64,000 nt of DNA from Ahaetulla prasina (GCF_028640845.1 NC_080546.1:76626697-76690696); one strand, 5' to 3'. Counted from the first letter of the stretch, positions 1-10,796 are shown. Made by a program: numbers and translations. The notes: generated from the sequence alone by a model not told the origin.

Positions 1-235
1 GTTGTTCGTATCAATTACAGAAAACCTATTATTTATACATTACTAAAAAAATATTCTTCAAGCCATCCATTTTCTTCTCTGGACAGCTTACAAAATGGTA
101 AAAACAAATAACTCTCACGTTATGTATGCGAATTACATATATAAAAATAAATATCTAGTAGAGATATTTATTCTGACAGGATGCAAAATGCTACAAATGC
201 ATATAAATATAAATCTAAGGCAGATGCTGCTTTTT

Positions 236-358
236 AGAATAGAATAGAATAGAATAGAATAGAATAGAATAGAATAGAATAGAATAGAATTTTTTATTGG
301 CCAAGTGTGATTGGACACACAAGGAATTTGTCTTGTTGCATATGTTACGTTTTTCAAG
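236..358 (-). mobile_element. Snake1/L3-type CR1 LINE, 3' end only
   Basis: Eleven tandem copies of AGAAT (236-290) are followed by the 3' UTR block reading TTGGCCAAGTGTGATTGG on the plus strand. The same block sits beside an ATTCT/AGAAT tail in eight other copies in this window. The element lies on the minus strand and is cut to about 120 bp. Only the tail and the last part of the UTR remain, so it has no coding capacity. Confidence 0.85.
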
Positions 359-1200
359 GCTTATATAAATATTCTGAATTTACTTGAGATTGGCGTGGAT
401 TCCTAAAATTATGCAAATCTTAATGAAAAGAAACAAACAAAAAAAGGCAGTATTGTCGCCAAATCACCAAAATCTATTATGGGCTTCATTGTAATACAGA
501 AGCCTGCAAAAGTCTAGATTAAGCAATTGTCATCATATTCTCTCTCTCTCTCCTCTCTCTTGAAAAATGAGAGCAGTTGTCCTTATTGTAGTGACACTCC
601 TGCAAACATTATGACAAATGACTGTACTTATTGTCTCTCATATTCATATGAATCATCCCAATTATACATACTTAATGAAATTAAAGGTTAATTGAAGGTA
701 ATTAATGAAATCAATTCAATTAATTTATGAAATATTCATAAACATTCAATCACTCCGTGTTTTTAAAGTAATGGCTTATTAAATAAAGGGCCTAAGAATC
801 TGCTTTTAGTAAAACTGCATTCTCTGTATTGACTTATAGAAAACTTTAAAATGTATTCTTGTTGGCCTCCTCTTTCTGACTTTCACTCAAGCTTGTTTTG
901 GTAACTGTAACTTACAAATGAAGGATGAAAGGTCAAGAATGGTGCTCTTGTAAATTGACTGATGCCAGAGGTAAACAATATAATAAGCGTAACAGCAGCA
1001 GCAGCAGCAGAAACACATAGAAGTTTGTAGAAGATAAGCTCTTCCATTATAGGTGCTAATCACTCTAATCTTTCATCTGCTTTCGGCATTGCTTCTCTCA
1101 GCAACGGCCTCCCAGGAGCCCATCTTGTCGCATGTCTATTCAAATCATTAAATCAGCGTGGAAAACAGTATTCTTTGCTACTTTAGTATCCAGCCAGCTC
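359..1200. other. AT-rich stretch, no gene seen
   Basis: No gene or recognisable repeat family. It holds a short TC-rich run near 540-560 and a (CAG)6 run near 991-1009. Confidence 0.5.
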
Positions 1201-1242
1201 CGAAAAATATTCTTTGCTCAATGATTTTGTGTGTGTGTGTGT

Positions 1243-1416
1243 CAGTGGTGGGTTTCTATTGGTTCACCCCAGTTCGGGCAAATCGGTAGTGGCGTTGGCG
1301 GCAGGCTCCGCCCATCCACTCAGATGTCATCATAGATGCTCTGCTCATGCTCAGAAGCGCCTTGCATGCACTTACATTTCCAAACCGGTGGCGAAGGTAA
1401 GTGGAACCCACTACTG
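1243..1416. mobile_element. non-autonomous hAT element, short subfamily C
   Basis: The left end CAGTGGTGGGTTTC and right end CCCACTACTG are imperfect inverted repeats. The body has the subfamily C layout, with ACCGGT-like boxes near both ends and a CG-rich centre. It is inserted in a GT run, so GT repeat flanks both sides and an 8-bp duplication of GTGTGTGT type cannot be told from the repeat. The right end keeps the uninterrupted sequence GCGAAGGTAAGTGG, which serves as the empty-site reference for the LTR insertion at 12566. Confidence 0.8.

Positions 1417-1460
<44 letters not shown>
1417..1460. repeat. (GT)n microsatellite
   Basis: About 21 GT units directly next to the hAT right end. A shorter GT run (1229-1242) lies on the other side of the hAT. 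The two runs were probably one before insertion. Confidence 0.95.
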
Positions 1461-1463
<3 letters not shown>

Positions 1464-1880
1464 CGCGTGCGCGATAGCTGTGGCCTTTTTAGACATTATT
1501 TCCCAAAATAATGTACATCAGTATGCAAAAACATTTCTTCTCGTTTCTTGTACTGTATCATAAAGCCATGTTGCCTATCTTTGGCCATTGGTCTCTCTTC
1601 ATTGTCCATTCAGAAATTCAGGTAAATGCTTGTCATTCCTTTTAATCAGATTCTGTTTTCGGTGGGTCTTTCTTTGCATGAAATTGCAGTTTGTTTCATG
1701 AGTTTTGGGTCCTCCAATATTTGCTACCGATCTTAAAAGGACAGAAAATTTTAAAAAATAATATATAGGAAACATGATGACGACTGTGAGAAATGGAATT
1801 ATTCCTGTAAAGAATATAACCTAAGTAACTCCATATTGTACTCTTATTATAACCTGAGGTAACCTGAGCTATTTTAGCAG

Positions 1881-2330
1881 TGTAAGACATTTATGAGGGG
1901 AAATTTGTGTAATGCCTGTTCTGGGGAAATAAGCTACGAAAATAGGATTGTACCCTTCAAATAGGACAAGCTGATTCAAGCCAAATCATTGTTTCTGTAA
2001 ATGAGATAAGGGGGAAGTATGAATTTTGGGGGACTTTCCAGAGGAAGAAGCTACAGCTGAATATGCCAAAAATGTTATGTAATATGTGAAAAACAATGAT
2101 AGGTGGGGGCATTGTAATTGCCCTGTTGATTGTCCAAAAATGTATTTAAACCAGTATTCGGAGCTTTCTGATGTTCTCCCCCTTGCGAAGAACCCTTTTG
2201 CAAAAGCTTTTTAATATATATATATATCTTTCGAGATATATATATATCTTTATATTTTTACGTATGTTTTTCTTCAATAAATCTGTTGTACACTTGTTGA
2301 TGGTTTTCATTGCTTTTTATGGGATTTACA
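1881..2330 (+). mobile_element. possible solo LTR
   Basis: This stretch looks like an LTR on the plus strand: it starts with TG, has a TATA-like GTATTTAAACC near 2140 and an AATAAA signal near 2277, and ends near an ACA. An alternating ATATATAT track splits the region (2213-2250). I could not find a clean 5-bp duplication, so borders and class are uncertain. It has no coding content. Confidence 0.3.
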
Positions 2331-2362
2331 TTTAGTCTGTTTCTGACAATGACGATGACAAC

Positions 2363-2459
2363 GATGATGATGTCTGTTTAGTTGAGTCTGACTCTTGGCA
2401 ATTCTATAGGTCCCACAGAATTGCCAAGAGTTGGACTCAACTAAACAGACATCATCATC
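2363..2459. repeat. hairpin: inverted copy of a LINE/SINE 3' tail
   Basis: Two arms of about 43 bp (2363-2405 and 2417-2459) are reverse complements with about two mismatches around an 11-nt loop. Each arm contains GTTTAGTTGAGTC or its complement, a sequence like the 3' end of Bov-B and its SINEs, then a GAT/ATC run. It resembles two tail copies joined head to head. Confidence 0.75.
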
Positions 2460-2465
2460 ATCATC

Positions 2466-3175
2466 TCTTTCTTTTCTGTTCTTGCACTATTGCTTAGACT
2501 TTTTCTATGCTCTGGCTGGTGTCAGCTTTGATAGTGTCCAGATACTGTCTTCTTTGGTGGCCTGGTTTCCTTTTACTTTTAAGTCTTCCAAACATGATTG
2601 CTTTCTCCAACTGAATCCCCGTGCATGACATGGGCAAAGTAAGCGAGATGCAGTTTCGTGATTTTACTTTCTAGTGACATGTCTGGTTTTATGTGCATGA
2701 GTATTAGCTTGTTAGTCACCTTTCCTGTTCAAGGAATACATAGGAGCCTTCTCCAGCGCCATAGCTCAGACATGTCAATTTACTTTCTGTCTTGCTTTTT
2801 AAGATCCAACTTTCACAGCCATCGGTAACTGTAGGGAACATAATAAAGCAAACTAACCTATCTTTTGTTGCCAGGCTGATGTCCTTGCTTTTCCTTATAC
2901 ACCTGTTGTTCATCACTACTGTGTGACTCAAGGCAATCTGACATTTTATTTCTGTGCTGCATTCACTGCTTTGAGCTATTTATGGTCCTAGAAAGTGATT
3001 TTTTCCCCCCATGGATTCTATTTCTTCACTGTCAATTTCTATTTTGACGTTTCTATTCTTTGCAGTGGTCATGAGCTTGGTCTTTTTTTGATGTTCAGAA
3101 AGAGACCGAAATTCTCACTTTCTTCTATGATTTTCTTGATCAGACATTCCAGAAGAGGAAACTATTAATGTATTT
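2466..3175 (-). pseudogene. Bov-B/RTE-like LINE fragment
   Basis: The minus strand over 2716-2931 encodes a peptide with FPTVTDGCESWILK. This matches the known Bov-B/RTE C-terminal region around GCESWT, downstream of the reverse transcriptase core. Reading frames are short and broken by stops. The hairpin at 2363-2459 lies on the 3' side of this fragment, consistent with a rearranged element end. Family assignment rests on the GCESW segment alone. Confidence 0.5.
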
Positions 3176-3247
3176 AATCATCTTAATTATTACTGTTGTA
3201 ATAACCTAACCCATTTTTGTCATGATCCCAACTACTTTTGACATATA

Positions 3248-3640
3248 CCGTATTTTTTGGACTATAAGATGCACCTGACTATAAGACGCACCTAAATTTA
3301 GAAAAGGAAAACAACAAAAAAAGTTTTTGCCTCCGTGCACCCCATTTTTGGCCTCTTTTTTGGGGGAGAACTGTTTTTGGGCCCCTTTCCATCCTTTTTT
3401 TTTGGCCCTTTTTTCTGTCCATTTTTGAGGCTTTTTTGGCCAATTTTGAGGCTTTTTCGTCCTGTTTTTGAGGCTTTTTTCAGCCCATGTTTGAGGGGTT
3501 TTTTGGGCCATTTTTTCAGAAAAAAGGCTCAAAAACAGGGCATACAGAGGCTTCGGCAATATTCAGTCTTTAAGACCCACAGACATTTTCACCTCCTTTT
3601 GGGAAACAAAAAAGTGTGTCTTATAGTCCAAAAAATACAG
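3248..3640. mobile_element. TA-flanked TIR element (Tc1/mariner-like, non-autonomous)
   Basis: The left end CCGTATTTTTTGGACTATAA pairs with the right end TTATAGTCCAAAAAATACAG as inverted repeats of at least 30 bp. TA is present on both sides (3246-3247 and 3641-3642). The 393-bp interior is a run of G/C- and T-rich blocks with repeated GAGGCTTTTT motifs and no transposase. A second copy lies at 25974-26399. Confidence 0.8.
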
Positions 3641-3642
3641 TA

Positions 3643-4144
3643 ACTATACATCAGTGTGTGATTTGGCAGTTAAGGGTTTGGATTGGGGAGACTCATGTTG
3701 AAATCTATCCATGGTTTTACAGAATGGTTTGCTTCAAGCACTATCATTCAATCTCACCTTTTTGAAAGGACGGCTGCTATAGGGAAAAGATGGCGATGCA
3801 CTCTTGATTGATTATTTATTATTAATTCCTTCCTTAATTATAATTTTCTTCTAATTAATAATAACCTGTCTCCCAAGTAATCACAAACTGTCTTAGAAAA
3901 ACCACAAAAACAAAGATGACAAAAATATGAGATACTCATTTTGGTATTAAGCTAGTTTGAATTAGGGGCATTTTAAAATCCATGAGGAAAAAGTGAGAAT
4001 CGAAGTGGATGGTTTGTGAGGCCATACAATTTAAATTTGTTTCTTGAGTTGTCAGTTCACACAGCTGTGGTGCTATACTTTATTATACAATATTATTGGA
4101 GTCTGTTGTTTGGCTTCAACAGGCACTGTATCATAGAATCTAGA
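3643..4144. other. AT-rich stretch, no gene seen
   Basis: No gene or recognised repeat seen here. Confidence 0.5.
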
Positions 4145-4305
4145 AGTAGCAGCAGTGTTGGGTTTCAATTTTTTTTACTACCGGTTCTGTGGGTGTGGCT
4201 TGGTGAGTGTGGCATGGCTTGGTGGGCGTGGTTGGTAGGTGTGGCAGGGAAGGATACTGTAAAATCTCCATTTCCTCCCAATCAGCTGGGACTTGGGAGG
4301 CAGAG

Positions 4306-4494
4306 TGTTAGATTCGGGCAATAACGAGGCAGGAGACCAGTGAGTGACAACAGCTCTTTAGTTTATAGTGAACCCAGCAGCGAACAATCGGAAAAACCCC
4401 TCTTTATATACAGTTTAGACGAAGGCTTCAGCCAATCAGCAACGTGCTATTTCCCGCTCAATTTTCCCTCCAAAACTTTTAAAGATACATTACA
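4306..4494 (-). mobile_element. solo LTR, 189 bp
   Basis: It starts TGTTAG and ends TTACA and is flanked by a perfect 5-bp duplication CAGAG (4301-4305 and 4495-4499). Other hAT copies in the window read continuously GGCAGAGAATAGATGG here, which confirms an empty site. On the minus strand it carries TATATAAAGAGG, with CCAAT-type sequence upstream, so transcription would run leftward. TG...CA ends and a 5-bp duplication fit Gypsy or ERV LTRs. No internal sequence remains. Confidence 0.85.
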
Positions 4495-4540
4495 CAGAGA
4501 ATAGATGGGAGCTGTGCCAGTCAGAATTTTTACTACCGAT

Positions 4541-5045
4541 TTATTTATTTATTTATTTATTTATTCATTTATTTATCACATTTCTATACCGCCCTTCTCC
4601 GAAGACTCAGGGTGGTTTACAGCCAAGATAAAATCGCACAGAAACGAACGTTAAGAACATTATTAAAAATCTAATTCAAAATTGGCCCAATAATTTTAAA
4701 AACTGATAAAATATAAAATAAACCCTAATAAAACCACCCATGTTAAAATTGCGATTAAGCCAACCCTGCACGATAGAATAAGAAAGTCTTAAGCTCGCGC
4801 TTAAAGGTCCGGAGGTCAGGGAGTTGGCATAGCCCCTGATGTAGCTTATTCCACAGGGCAGGAGCCCCCACAGAGAAGGCCCTCCCCCTGGGAGCCGCCA
4901 GTCGGCATTGTTTGGCTGACGGCACCCTGAGGAGGCCCTCCCTATGGGAGCGCACAGGTCGATGGGAGGCTATTGGTGGCAGTAGGCGGTCCCGTAAGTA
5001 ACCTGGTCCCAAGCCATGGAGCGCTTTAAAGGTGAGAACCAACAT
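4541..5045 (-). mobile_element. L2 LINE 3' end
   Basis: Plus-strand (TTTA)n at 4541-4576 is the reversed tail. It is followed by the L2 end motif ACCGCCCTTCTCCGAAGACT. On the minus strand 4755-5045 encodes the L2 C-terminus with HGLGPGYLRDRLL, GRAFSVGAPALWN and LRTFKRELKTFLF. The copy is 5'-truncated inside the hAT element and lacks the reverse transcriptase. Copies of the same end lie at 40143-40445, 50010-50390 and 59039-59576. Confidence 0.9.
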
Positions 5046-5332
5046 CTCCGAACTACTCTAAATTTCTGCTACCGGCTCTTCAGAACTGGTCAGAACCTGC
5101 TGAAACCCACCTTTGAATATCAGGCCAGAAATTGTGAAAGCTTTGAAGTAACCAAACCAATTGTTGATTCTATGTCTTATTTTGAATGGAAATGATTTTG
5201 CCACTTTCCATAAAAGTTTCTTCTCTCTCTTAAAATGTGTTTGGTAGCCAACTTCATAGATATGAGTCTACAATGTTTTGAATAATACAATTGCTGCCAT
5301 ACAAAACTTTCATACTGACGTAAACATTAAGG

Positions 5333-5464
5333 CAGAGGTTTTCAAACTTGGCAACTTTAAGACTTGTGGACTTCAACTCCCAGAATTCTCCAGAATTCTA
5401 TTTATAGAGAATTCTGGGAGTTGAAGCCCATAAGTCTTAAAGCTGCCAAGTTTGAAGACCTCTG
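5333..5464. mobile_element. palindromic foldback hAT element
   Basis: The 132-bp unit is close to one inverted repeat, starting CAGAGGTTTTCAAACTTGG and ending CCAAGTTTGAAGACCTCTG, with two GAATTCT-type cores at the centre. An exact 8-bp duplication CATTAAGG flanks it (5325-5332 and 5465-5472). The 8-bp duplication and CAG...CTG ends place it with hAT. There is no coding sequence. Confidence 0.9.
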
Positions 5465-5472
5465 CATTAAGG

Positions 5473-6807
5473 GTTCCATTGCAGCAAATTATCTACATGG
5501 AAAACGCCAGTATATCTATTAGGGTTGCTTTGTCTCAGCATTATTCTTCCGTTATATATTTGAGAGCCATATATATTCACTGCTAGTATTCATTAGCTTT
5601 GTCAAGGTAACACTTTTATCTGAACCATCAGAAAGAAATCCTTGAAGTGGAAAACAGAAGATTACACTTTGTAGTAATGGACAATAAGGTCAACTGTGAG
5701 GTTAATAGTGTTGAGAAATTGATGCCCACAATATTGTAAGGATTAACAACAATTGAACTCGTAGAATATTCTTTATTCCCCAAAAAATAGAAAATACTGG
5801 TAATATTAAGCATACAAGAAACATGCTTGCAAGTAGGAAATATTATTTTATTATATTTGATTTAGACCACATTGTGTTAAATGTATTTGGTTGATTTATT
5901 TTTTTCACACATACTTATACAAACTTCATAACTATTTTAATCTTGGTTTCAAATTTTTGAAAATAATCAAGAATGTCTCTTATTAGATTATACTTCCCTT
6001 AGATTTGTCAGAAAAACAAGGTTTGTTTTCTAATACTATAAATTAATACCAATATAATATTGTAAACAATTAAGTTGTCAAATTAATGACAAAACCAATA
6101 TTTATGAACTAATGGCTACATGATTCCTCATTCGAGTAATATCTCATTTAAATTTGTGTTCTGAAGTCACTGATCTCCATATTACTTAGGCAAGTATAAG
6201 GCTACACTGTCATGCATGAAATTCTGAAATGTTTGTTTTGCAGATAATAATTTTTTTGGCTAATTAGCAAACTCAGACAATGCCACCATTTGCTCGCCAT
6301 CTTCTTAATGAGCAGTATTAACATAACGACACATTACTAATAACAATCAAGCAAAATGCATTTATTATTAATGCTCGAGGTTTTCTATAATTGTCAGGAG
6401 GTTATTAAAATTAATTTTGTTGTCCATTAAGGTACAGAATCAGTGATGAAGGCACAAAATAATGCTCACTCACTGTATCTAAATAATTAAAATTAAATTT
6501 TGTTTAGATAAATATTACTTGTAGAATTATTTTTATCAGAGCTCCCTAAGGTAAACGATAAGAAACAGAAAAATATAAGGTTCTTAAGGAAGACTTCCCT
6601 GAACTTGTATTTGAGTTTCTGCCAGCATGAATGGTTCTATTTCTATGATATCTTTCTGTTGCTGATTTTATGTGGATGTTATTTAATATTTTTCTTTTAA
6701 AAATTAACATTAATGTTCCATTTCTTCCTCATCATTTTTATTAATTTTAGAAATTAATTTCAATTAATTAAGCAGTATAGGCTGCTTGGTTTCTACACAA
6801 GAGGATG
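5473..6807. other. AT-rich single-copy-looking DNA
   Basis: No gene or repeat recognised. The part 6230-6480 has a denser mix of homeodomain-type TAATTA/CTAATTAG sites and balanced composition and is a candidate conserved non-coding block. That is inference from composition only. Confidence 0.4.
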
Positions 6808-6815
6808 GCCCAGCA

Positions 6816-7029
6816 CAGAGGTGATATTGACCTACCTTTGCTACCGGTTCACAAATGTGAGCTTGCTTCGCTCACATTTACCACCTCCCCACATGCACAG
6901 GGCACTTCTGCGCATGCGCAGAGCATCGAAAACAGGACGTGATGACATCTGGGCGGGTGGGCAGAACCTTCCGCAGCCACCACTACTGGTTTGCCTGAAC
7001 CGGGTAGAATCTGCTGAATACCACCACTG
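6816..7029. mobile_element. hAT element, subfamily C
   Basis: Left end CAGAGGTGATATTGACC and right end AATACCACCACTG are flanked by a perfect 8-bp duplication GCCCAGCA (6808-6815 and 7030-7037). The 214-bp body contains the palindrome TGCGCATGCGCA (6909-6920), which fits the NRF-1 consensus. It is inserted in the Penelope-like remnant that continues on the right. No transposase. Confidence 0.9.
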
Positions 7030-7037
7030 GCCCAGCA

Positions 7038-7440
7038 AAGGAGAAGAAACACCACAGGACCAGAATCAGCATTATCTTCATTTAACAGAAAAGAGCTACT
7101 CTTTTGAGGACCATGATATTCACATTTTGGAGAGGGAAGATAGATGGTTTGAGAGAGGAGTGAAGGAATGCCAGAGTGGTAAATCCTTCCTTCAGCTTGT
7201 TCCGTCTGAGGTGGAGGCTTCAGACACAACCTGTCCCACATTTTTTTCAAGCTGCTCTTTCATCAGGAAGATTTAGACCACTTCACAGGTTCACCAGGGA
7301 GGTCAAACTGAACGACCCACCTGAGGTAAAAGATTTAGAAGTCAGAACATTTACATCCCAAGGACACTCTGTTAGTCGCCTAATAAGGCTTTCCAGATTA
7401 GAGGGAAAAAGGAAACTTCCCTGGGGGACATATATGGAGT
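7038..7440 (+). pseudogene. Penelope-like retroelement remnant (part 1)
   Basis: Frame 1 here reads HILEREDRWFERGVKE (near 7120-7170). This resembles the region after the GIY-YIG endonuclease in vertebrate Penelope-like elements, but I cannot align it. Stops follow soon. After the hAT insertion at 7449-8868 the sequence resumes with GACTGAAGAAGCTACTTGGA, a motif also seen reversed at 38940-39010. The two halves join across the duplicated octamer CCCCCAAC. Confidence 0.45.
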
Positions 7441-7732
7441 CCCCCAACCAGGGGTGAATTGCTCCCAGTTCAGACCGGATCGCGCGATCCGGTAGCGATG
7501 GGGGCAGATAGTTTGGAGAACCAGTAGCAAAAATCTCTGCCCACCTTCCCACCGCCCACGCCTTACTGTTCCTCTTCTCTGTCCCTGAAGCTTTCGATGG
7601 TGATATAGCAGCAAATGGTCTTAAATGACTGCTGTGACACTTCAAAGGGCCACACTACAGCTGATCAGTACTGCAGATGGCTAGTAGACCAGTGCCTCTA
7701 TTTTTAAAGAAGGTAGACGGTGCGCTCCCAAG

Positions 7733-8066
7733 TTTTGTATACTTTATTATTTTTAATCATTTATTATTATAATAATAAATTATAATAATTATTATAATTA
7801 TATAATTATTATTATATAATATATATATATATATATATTATATAATTATAATTATATAATTATTATAATTATAATAATTATTATTATAATAATTATAATA
7901 ATTATTATAATAATAATATATTATTATTATAATATAATAATATTATAATAATTTATTATAATAATAATTATTATTATAATAATTATAATAATAATAATAA
8001 TAATAATAAATAATAATAATTTAATCATTTATATTATAATTATCTTTATTATTTTTTATCATTAAA
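7733..8066. repeat. (ATT)n/(AT)n low-complexity field
   Basis: About 330 bp of almost pure A and T, mostly ATT/AAT triplets with an internal AT run. It abuts the truncated 5' end of the L3 LINE. Several small palindromes are present but none suggests a function. Confidence 0.95.
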
Positions 8067-8067
8067 A

Positions 8068-8757
8068 AAGGACAACAAAGAATGTTCTTTCTGCGCCAAC
8101 TCAGTAAGCTCAAACTGCCCAAGGAGCTGCTGATCCAATTCTACAGAGGAATTATTGAGTCTGTCATTTGCACTTCTATAACTGTCTGGTTCGGTTCTGC
8201 AACCCAACAAGAAAAACACAGACTTCAGAGGATAATTAGAACTGCAGAAAAAATAATTGCTACCAACTTGCCTTCCATTGAGGACCTGTATACTGCACGA
8301 ATCAAGAAGAGGGCCGTGAAAATATTTGCAGATCCCTCGCATCCTGGACATAAACTGTTTCAACTCCTACCCTCAAAACGACGCTATAGAGCACTGCACA
8401 CCAGAACAACTAGACACAAGAACAGTTTTTTCCCAAAGGCCATCACTCTGCTAAACAAATAATTCCATCAACACTGTCAGACTATTTACTGAATCTGCAC
8501 TACTATTAATCGTTTCATAGCTCCCATCACCAATCTCTTTCCACTTATGACTGTATGACTATAACTTGTTGCTAGCAATCCTTATGATTTATATTGATAT
8601 ATTGATCATCAATTGTGTTGTAAATGTTGTACCTTGATGAACGTATCTTTTCTTTTATGTAACACTGAGAGCATATGCACCAAGACAAATTCCTTGTGTG
8701 TCCAATCACACTTGGCCAATAAAATTCTATTCTATTCTATTCTATTCTATTCTATTA
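8068..8757 (+). mobile_element. Snake1/L3-type CR1 LINE, 3' portion
   Basis: An open frame (8082-8462) encodes the last 126 residues of the LINE ORF2, with FFLRQLSKLKLPKELL, FYRGIIESVICTSITVWFG and LPSIEDLYTARIKKR. This is the C-terminal part, after the reverse transcriptase catalytic core. The UTR follows, then six ATTCT units (8724-8753). 5' truncation is typical of target-primed insertion. Of the L3 copies here this one keeps the best reading frame. Confidence 0.9.
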
Positions 8758-8876
8758 TTATTTATTATTATTGGCCATGCCCATTCAGTCACCTGACCAC
8801 CAAGCCACGCCCACCAATTAAGCCACACCCACAGAACCAGTAGGGAAAATTTTTAGATTTGACCCCTGCCCCCAAC

Positions 8877-8950
8877 CAACTTGCATGGACTGAAGAAGCT
8901 ACTTGGATGAGTAGCAAAATGTTTCAAATCAACAAGAAAAGAAAAAAAAA
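8877..8950 (+). mobile_element. Penelope-like remnant (part 2)
   Basis: The sequence after the hAT duplication reads GACTGAAGAAGCTACTTGGA, then AATGTTTCAAATCAACAAG. It is the likely 3' continuation of the remnant at 7038-7440. A diverged reversed version lies at 38920-39238. Confidence 0.45.
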
Positions 8951-9937
8951 AGCTTATCTGTATTTCTATAAATGATATTTTCAGCAGTAAATTAAATATA
9001 TTCTTCACACTCCGATTTAAAAAAAAGCTTCTTAAAAAAGTACATAACAAGCTAATTATCACCAAAGAAGGAGAAGCTAAATTCATTTAAGGATCACGCA
9101 TTATTCATTAAGAATTGACAACTTTGTGGGTGGGGAAGAGTGGAGGAAAAAGGGGGAAGGACAGGACCCACAGCAGATGCAGTCTCTGTCTATGTGAAAT
9201 ATAGAAAAAAGTTAGATGGCTGTTTGGATCTCCAGCCTACCACATATTGTTCACTCAATAATCTGAGTCATAGCTGAAGATGTAAATGCTTCCACATTAC
9301 TTGGTTTGTGTTAACCATGTTACTGACCCAGCAAAATATATGTTTAGAAAGACAGTTATGTATTCCACAGGTATACTCAATTCACTGTCAGAGAAGATGA
9401 CCCAAAGGTGCTGCTGGTAAGTATTCAGGTTGCAACAGAAATAAAAGAGTTAGCAAAGGAAGCCATATGTGACTAAACAAGAAAGATAGAAAGAACATTG
9501 GCATTGGGATTGTTATTTCAAGCTCCTTAAAGTTTATGTGAATGAAGAGAGCTTAGGTGCATCACAATCCTTTCTGATGTTACTCAAGGTTTTCTTGTCC
9601 AAATAATAGAAGGAATTTTTTCTGGAAAGATTAATGCTGCATAACATTAGGGATGACTAAGTTGACTTAGTCAGTTTGGCTATTATTCAGTTTCTTCAGC
9701 AACTTTCTTTTGTTTCTACTGATCCTTCTAATCATTTTTCTCCTTCCACACAACAAATTACCTGCCCTTCACCCCCCCCCCAAAAAAGTTAAAGGACAAA
9801 CAAGAACTAAGAATGTCTTTAAGAATAATCACATATGGATTATTTAATGTCATTTCCATCCCTTATGCAGTAAATTTCCGGGTGGGGGAGGGAAGGGAAA
9901 TAGTATTTCCTTGGAAATAAAATATAGGTCTTGGTTC
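8951..9937. other. no gene seen
   Basis: Single-copy-looking DNA with an A-rich run near 8940-8950 and a C-run near 9772-9780. Confidence 0.5.
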
Positions 9938-10075
9938 CAGTGGTGGGATTCAAATAATTTAACAACCAGTTTTCTGCCCTAATGACCAGTTGGTTGGGTG
10001 GGTGTGGCTACGTGGATGTGGCTGGGGGGGGGCAGGATGCGGCCAGGGTAGCCAGGGTGGGTGTGACATACTTAG
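9938..10075. mobile_element. hAT element, subfamily A, truncated
   Basis: The left end CAGTGGTGGGATTCAAATAA continues into AACAACCAGTTTTCTGCC and a GTGTGGCT-rich block, as in the copies at 14604, 52121 and 60675. No matching right end was found, so the right border is approximate. Confidence 0.65.
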
Positions 10076-10259
10076 GCACCTTCAGCACTCTTTTGCCAGC
10101 CAAAACGGGGCGCGGGGGTTAATTACAAAATGTGGGCTTTGCTTTGTGACATCCAGACCCAGTGAGCAACTGGGTGTGAACTGCACAGAAAACTTCTGTG
10201 AATTTTGTGAAGTGAATTTGAATCGAATCCCAAAACCACATTAATAATTTGAATCAGAT

Positions 10260-10790
10260 TTGTCTCACAGATTTCATACCAAAAAATTTGAATAATAATT
10301 TGTATTTATAAATGGAATCTGAATTGATTGCAGTGGTTTCATAATAAAAGCAAATGCATACTTAGTTAATATATACTTGCACCCAGAACAAAGACACAGG
10401 CGAGGCTAAGCCTGCTAATTAATAGAATTGTAGAAATTAGTTAAATGACAATGCAAGTACCCTTATCAGTAGCCTGAACAATTAAGTAACAGATCAGTTG
10501 CCATCCTTAGCAACTATAATGACTGGAAGAAGAAACATAAACCCAGAGAAAACTCTTTGTTTCTATTTAGGATTCACAGAAGTATATCAACTAGATAATT
10601 TAAAAAGGATATTTTGGGGTTTAAGGCAGTTGTAAAATGACTTGTTTTGACTAAAGTGCATATAGGAGTTATGGATCATAACATTTCCAACTATAAAAAC
10701 ATGTAAGTGAATATACTATTCTTATTTTTCCTAGTTACCAATCAGTTATAATTCATTTTGGATGGTACTGATGTCAAGTCACATGTTTTG
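10260..10790. other. no gene seen
   Basis: AT-rich DNA without a recognised repeat. Confidence 0.5.
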
Positions 10791-10796
10791 ATGAAC

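Larger units (their letters stand above)
4153..5115. mobile_element. hAT element, subfamily B, split by an LTR and an L2
   Basis: The left end CAGTGTTGGGTTTCA and right end TGAAACCCACCTTTG are inverted repeats. The flanking octamers AGTAGCAG and AATATCAG agree at 6 of 8 positions. The body has subfamily B signatures: a TACTACCGGTTCTGTGGG block, GCGTGGCTTGGTGGG repeats and the AAATCTCCATTTCC module. Two later insertions break it, a solo LTR (4306-4494) and an L2 3' end (4541-5045). Without them the element would be about 270 bp. Confidence 0.8.
7449..8868. mobile_element. long hAT element carrying an L3 LINE
   Basis: Left end CAGGGGTGAATTGCTCCC and right end GACCCCTG are flanked by a perfect 8-bp duplication CCCCCAAC (7441-7448 and 8869-8876). 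The right arm has the family's CCACGCCCACCAATTAAGCC and AGAACCAGTAGG blocks. The 1420-bp interior holds an AT-rich repeat field and an L3 LINE (8068-8757). It encodes no transposase. Confidence 0.85.

Noticed and set aside
3206..3643. 117- and 102-codon frames rich in K/P or F/G
   Set aside because: They lie in the low-complexity interior of the TIR element and face each other on both strands.
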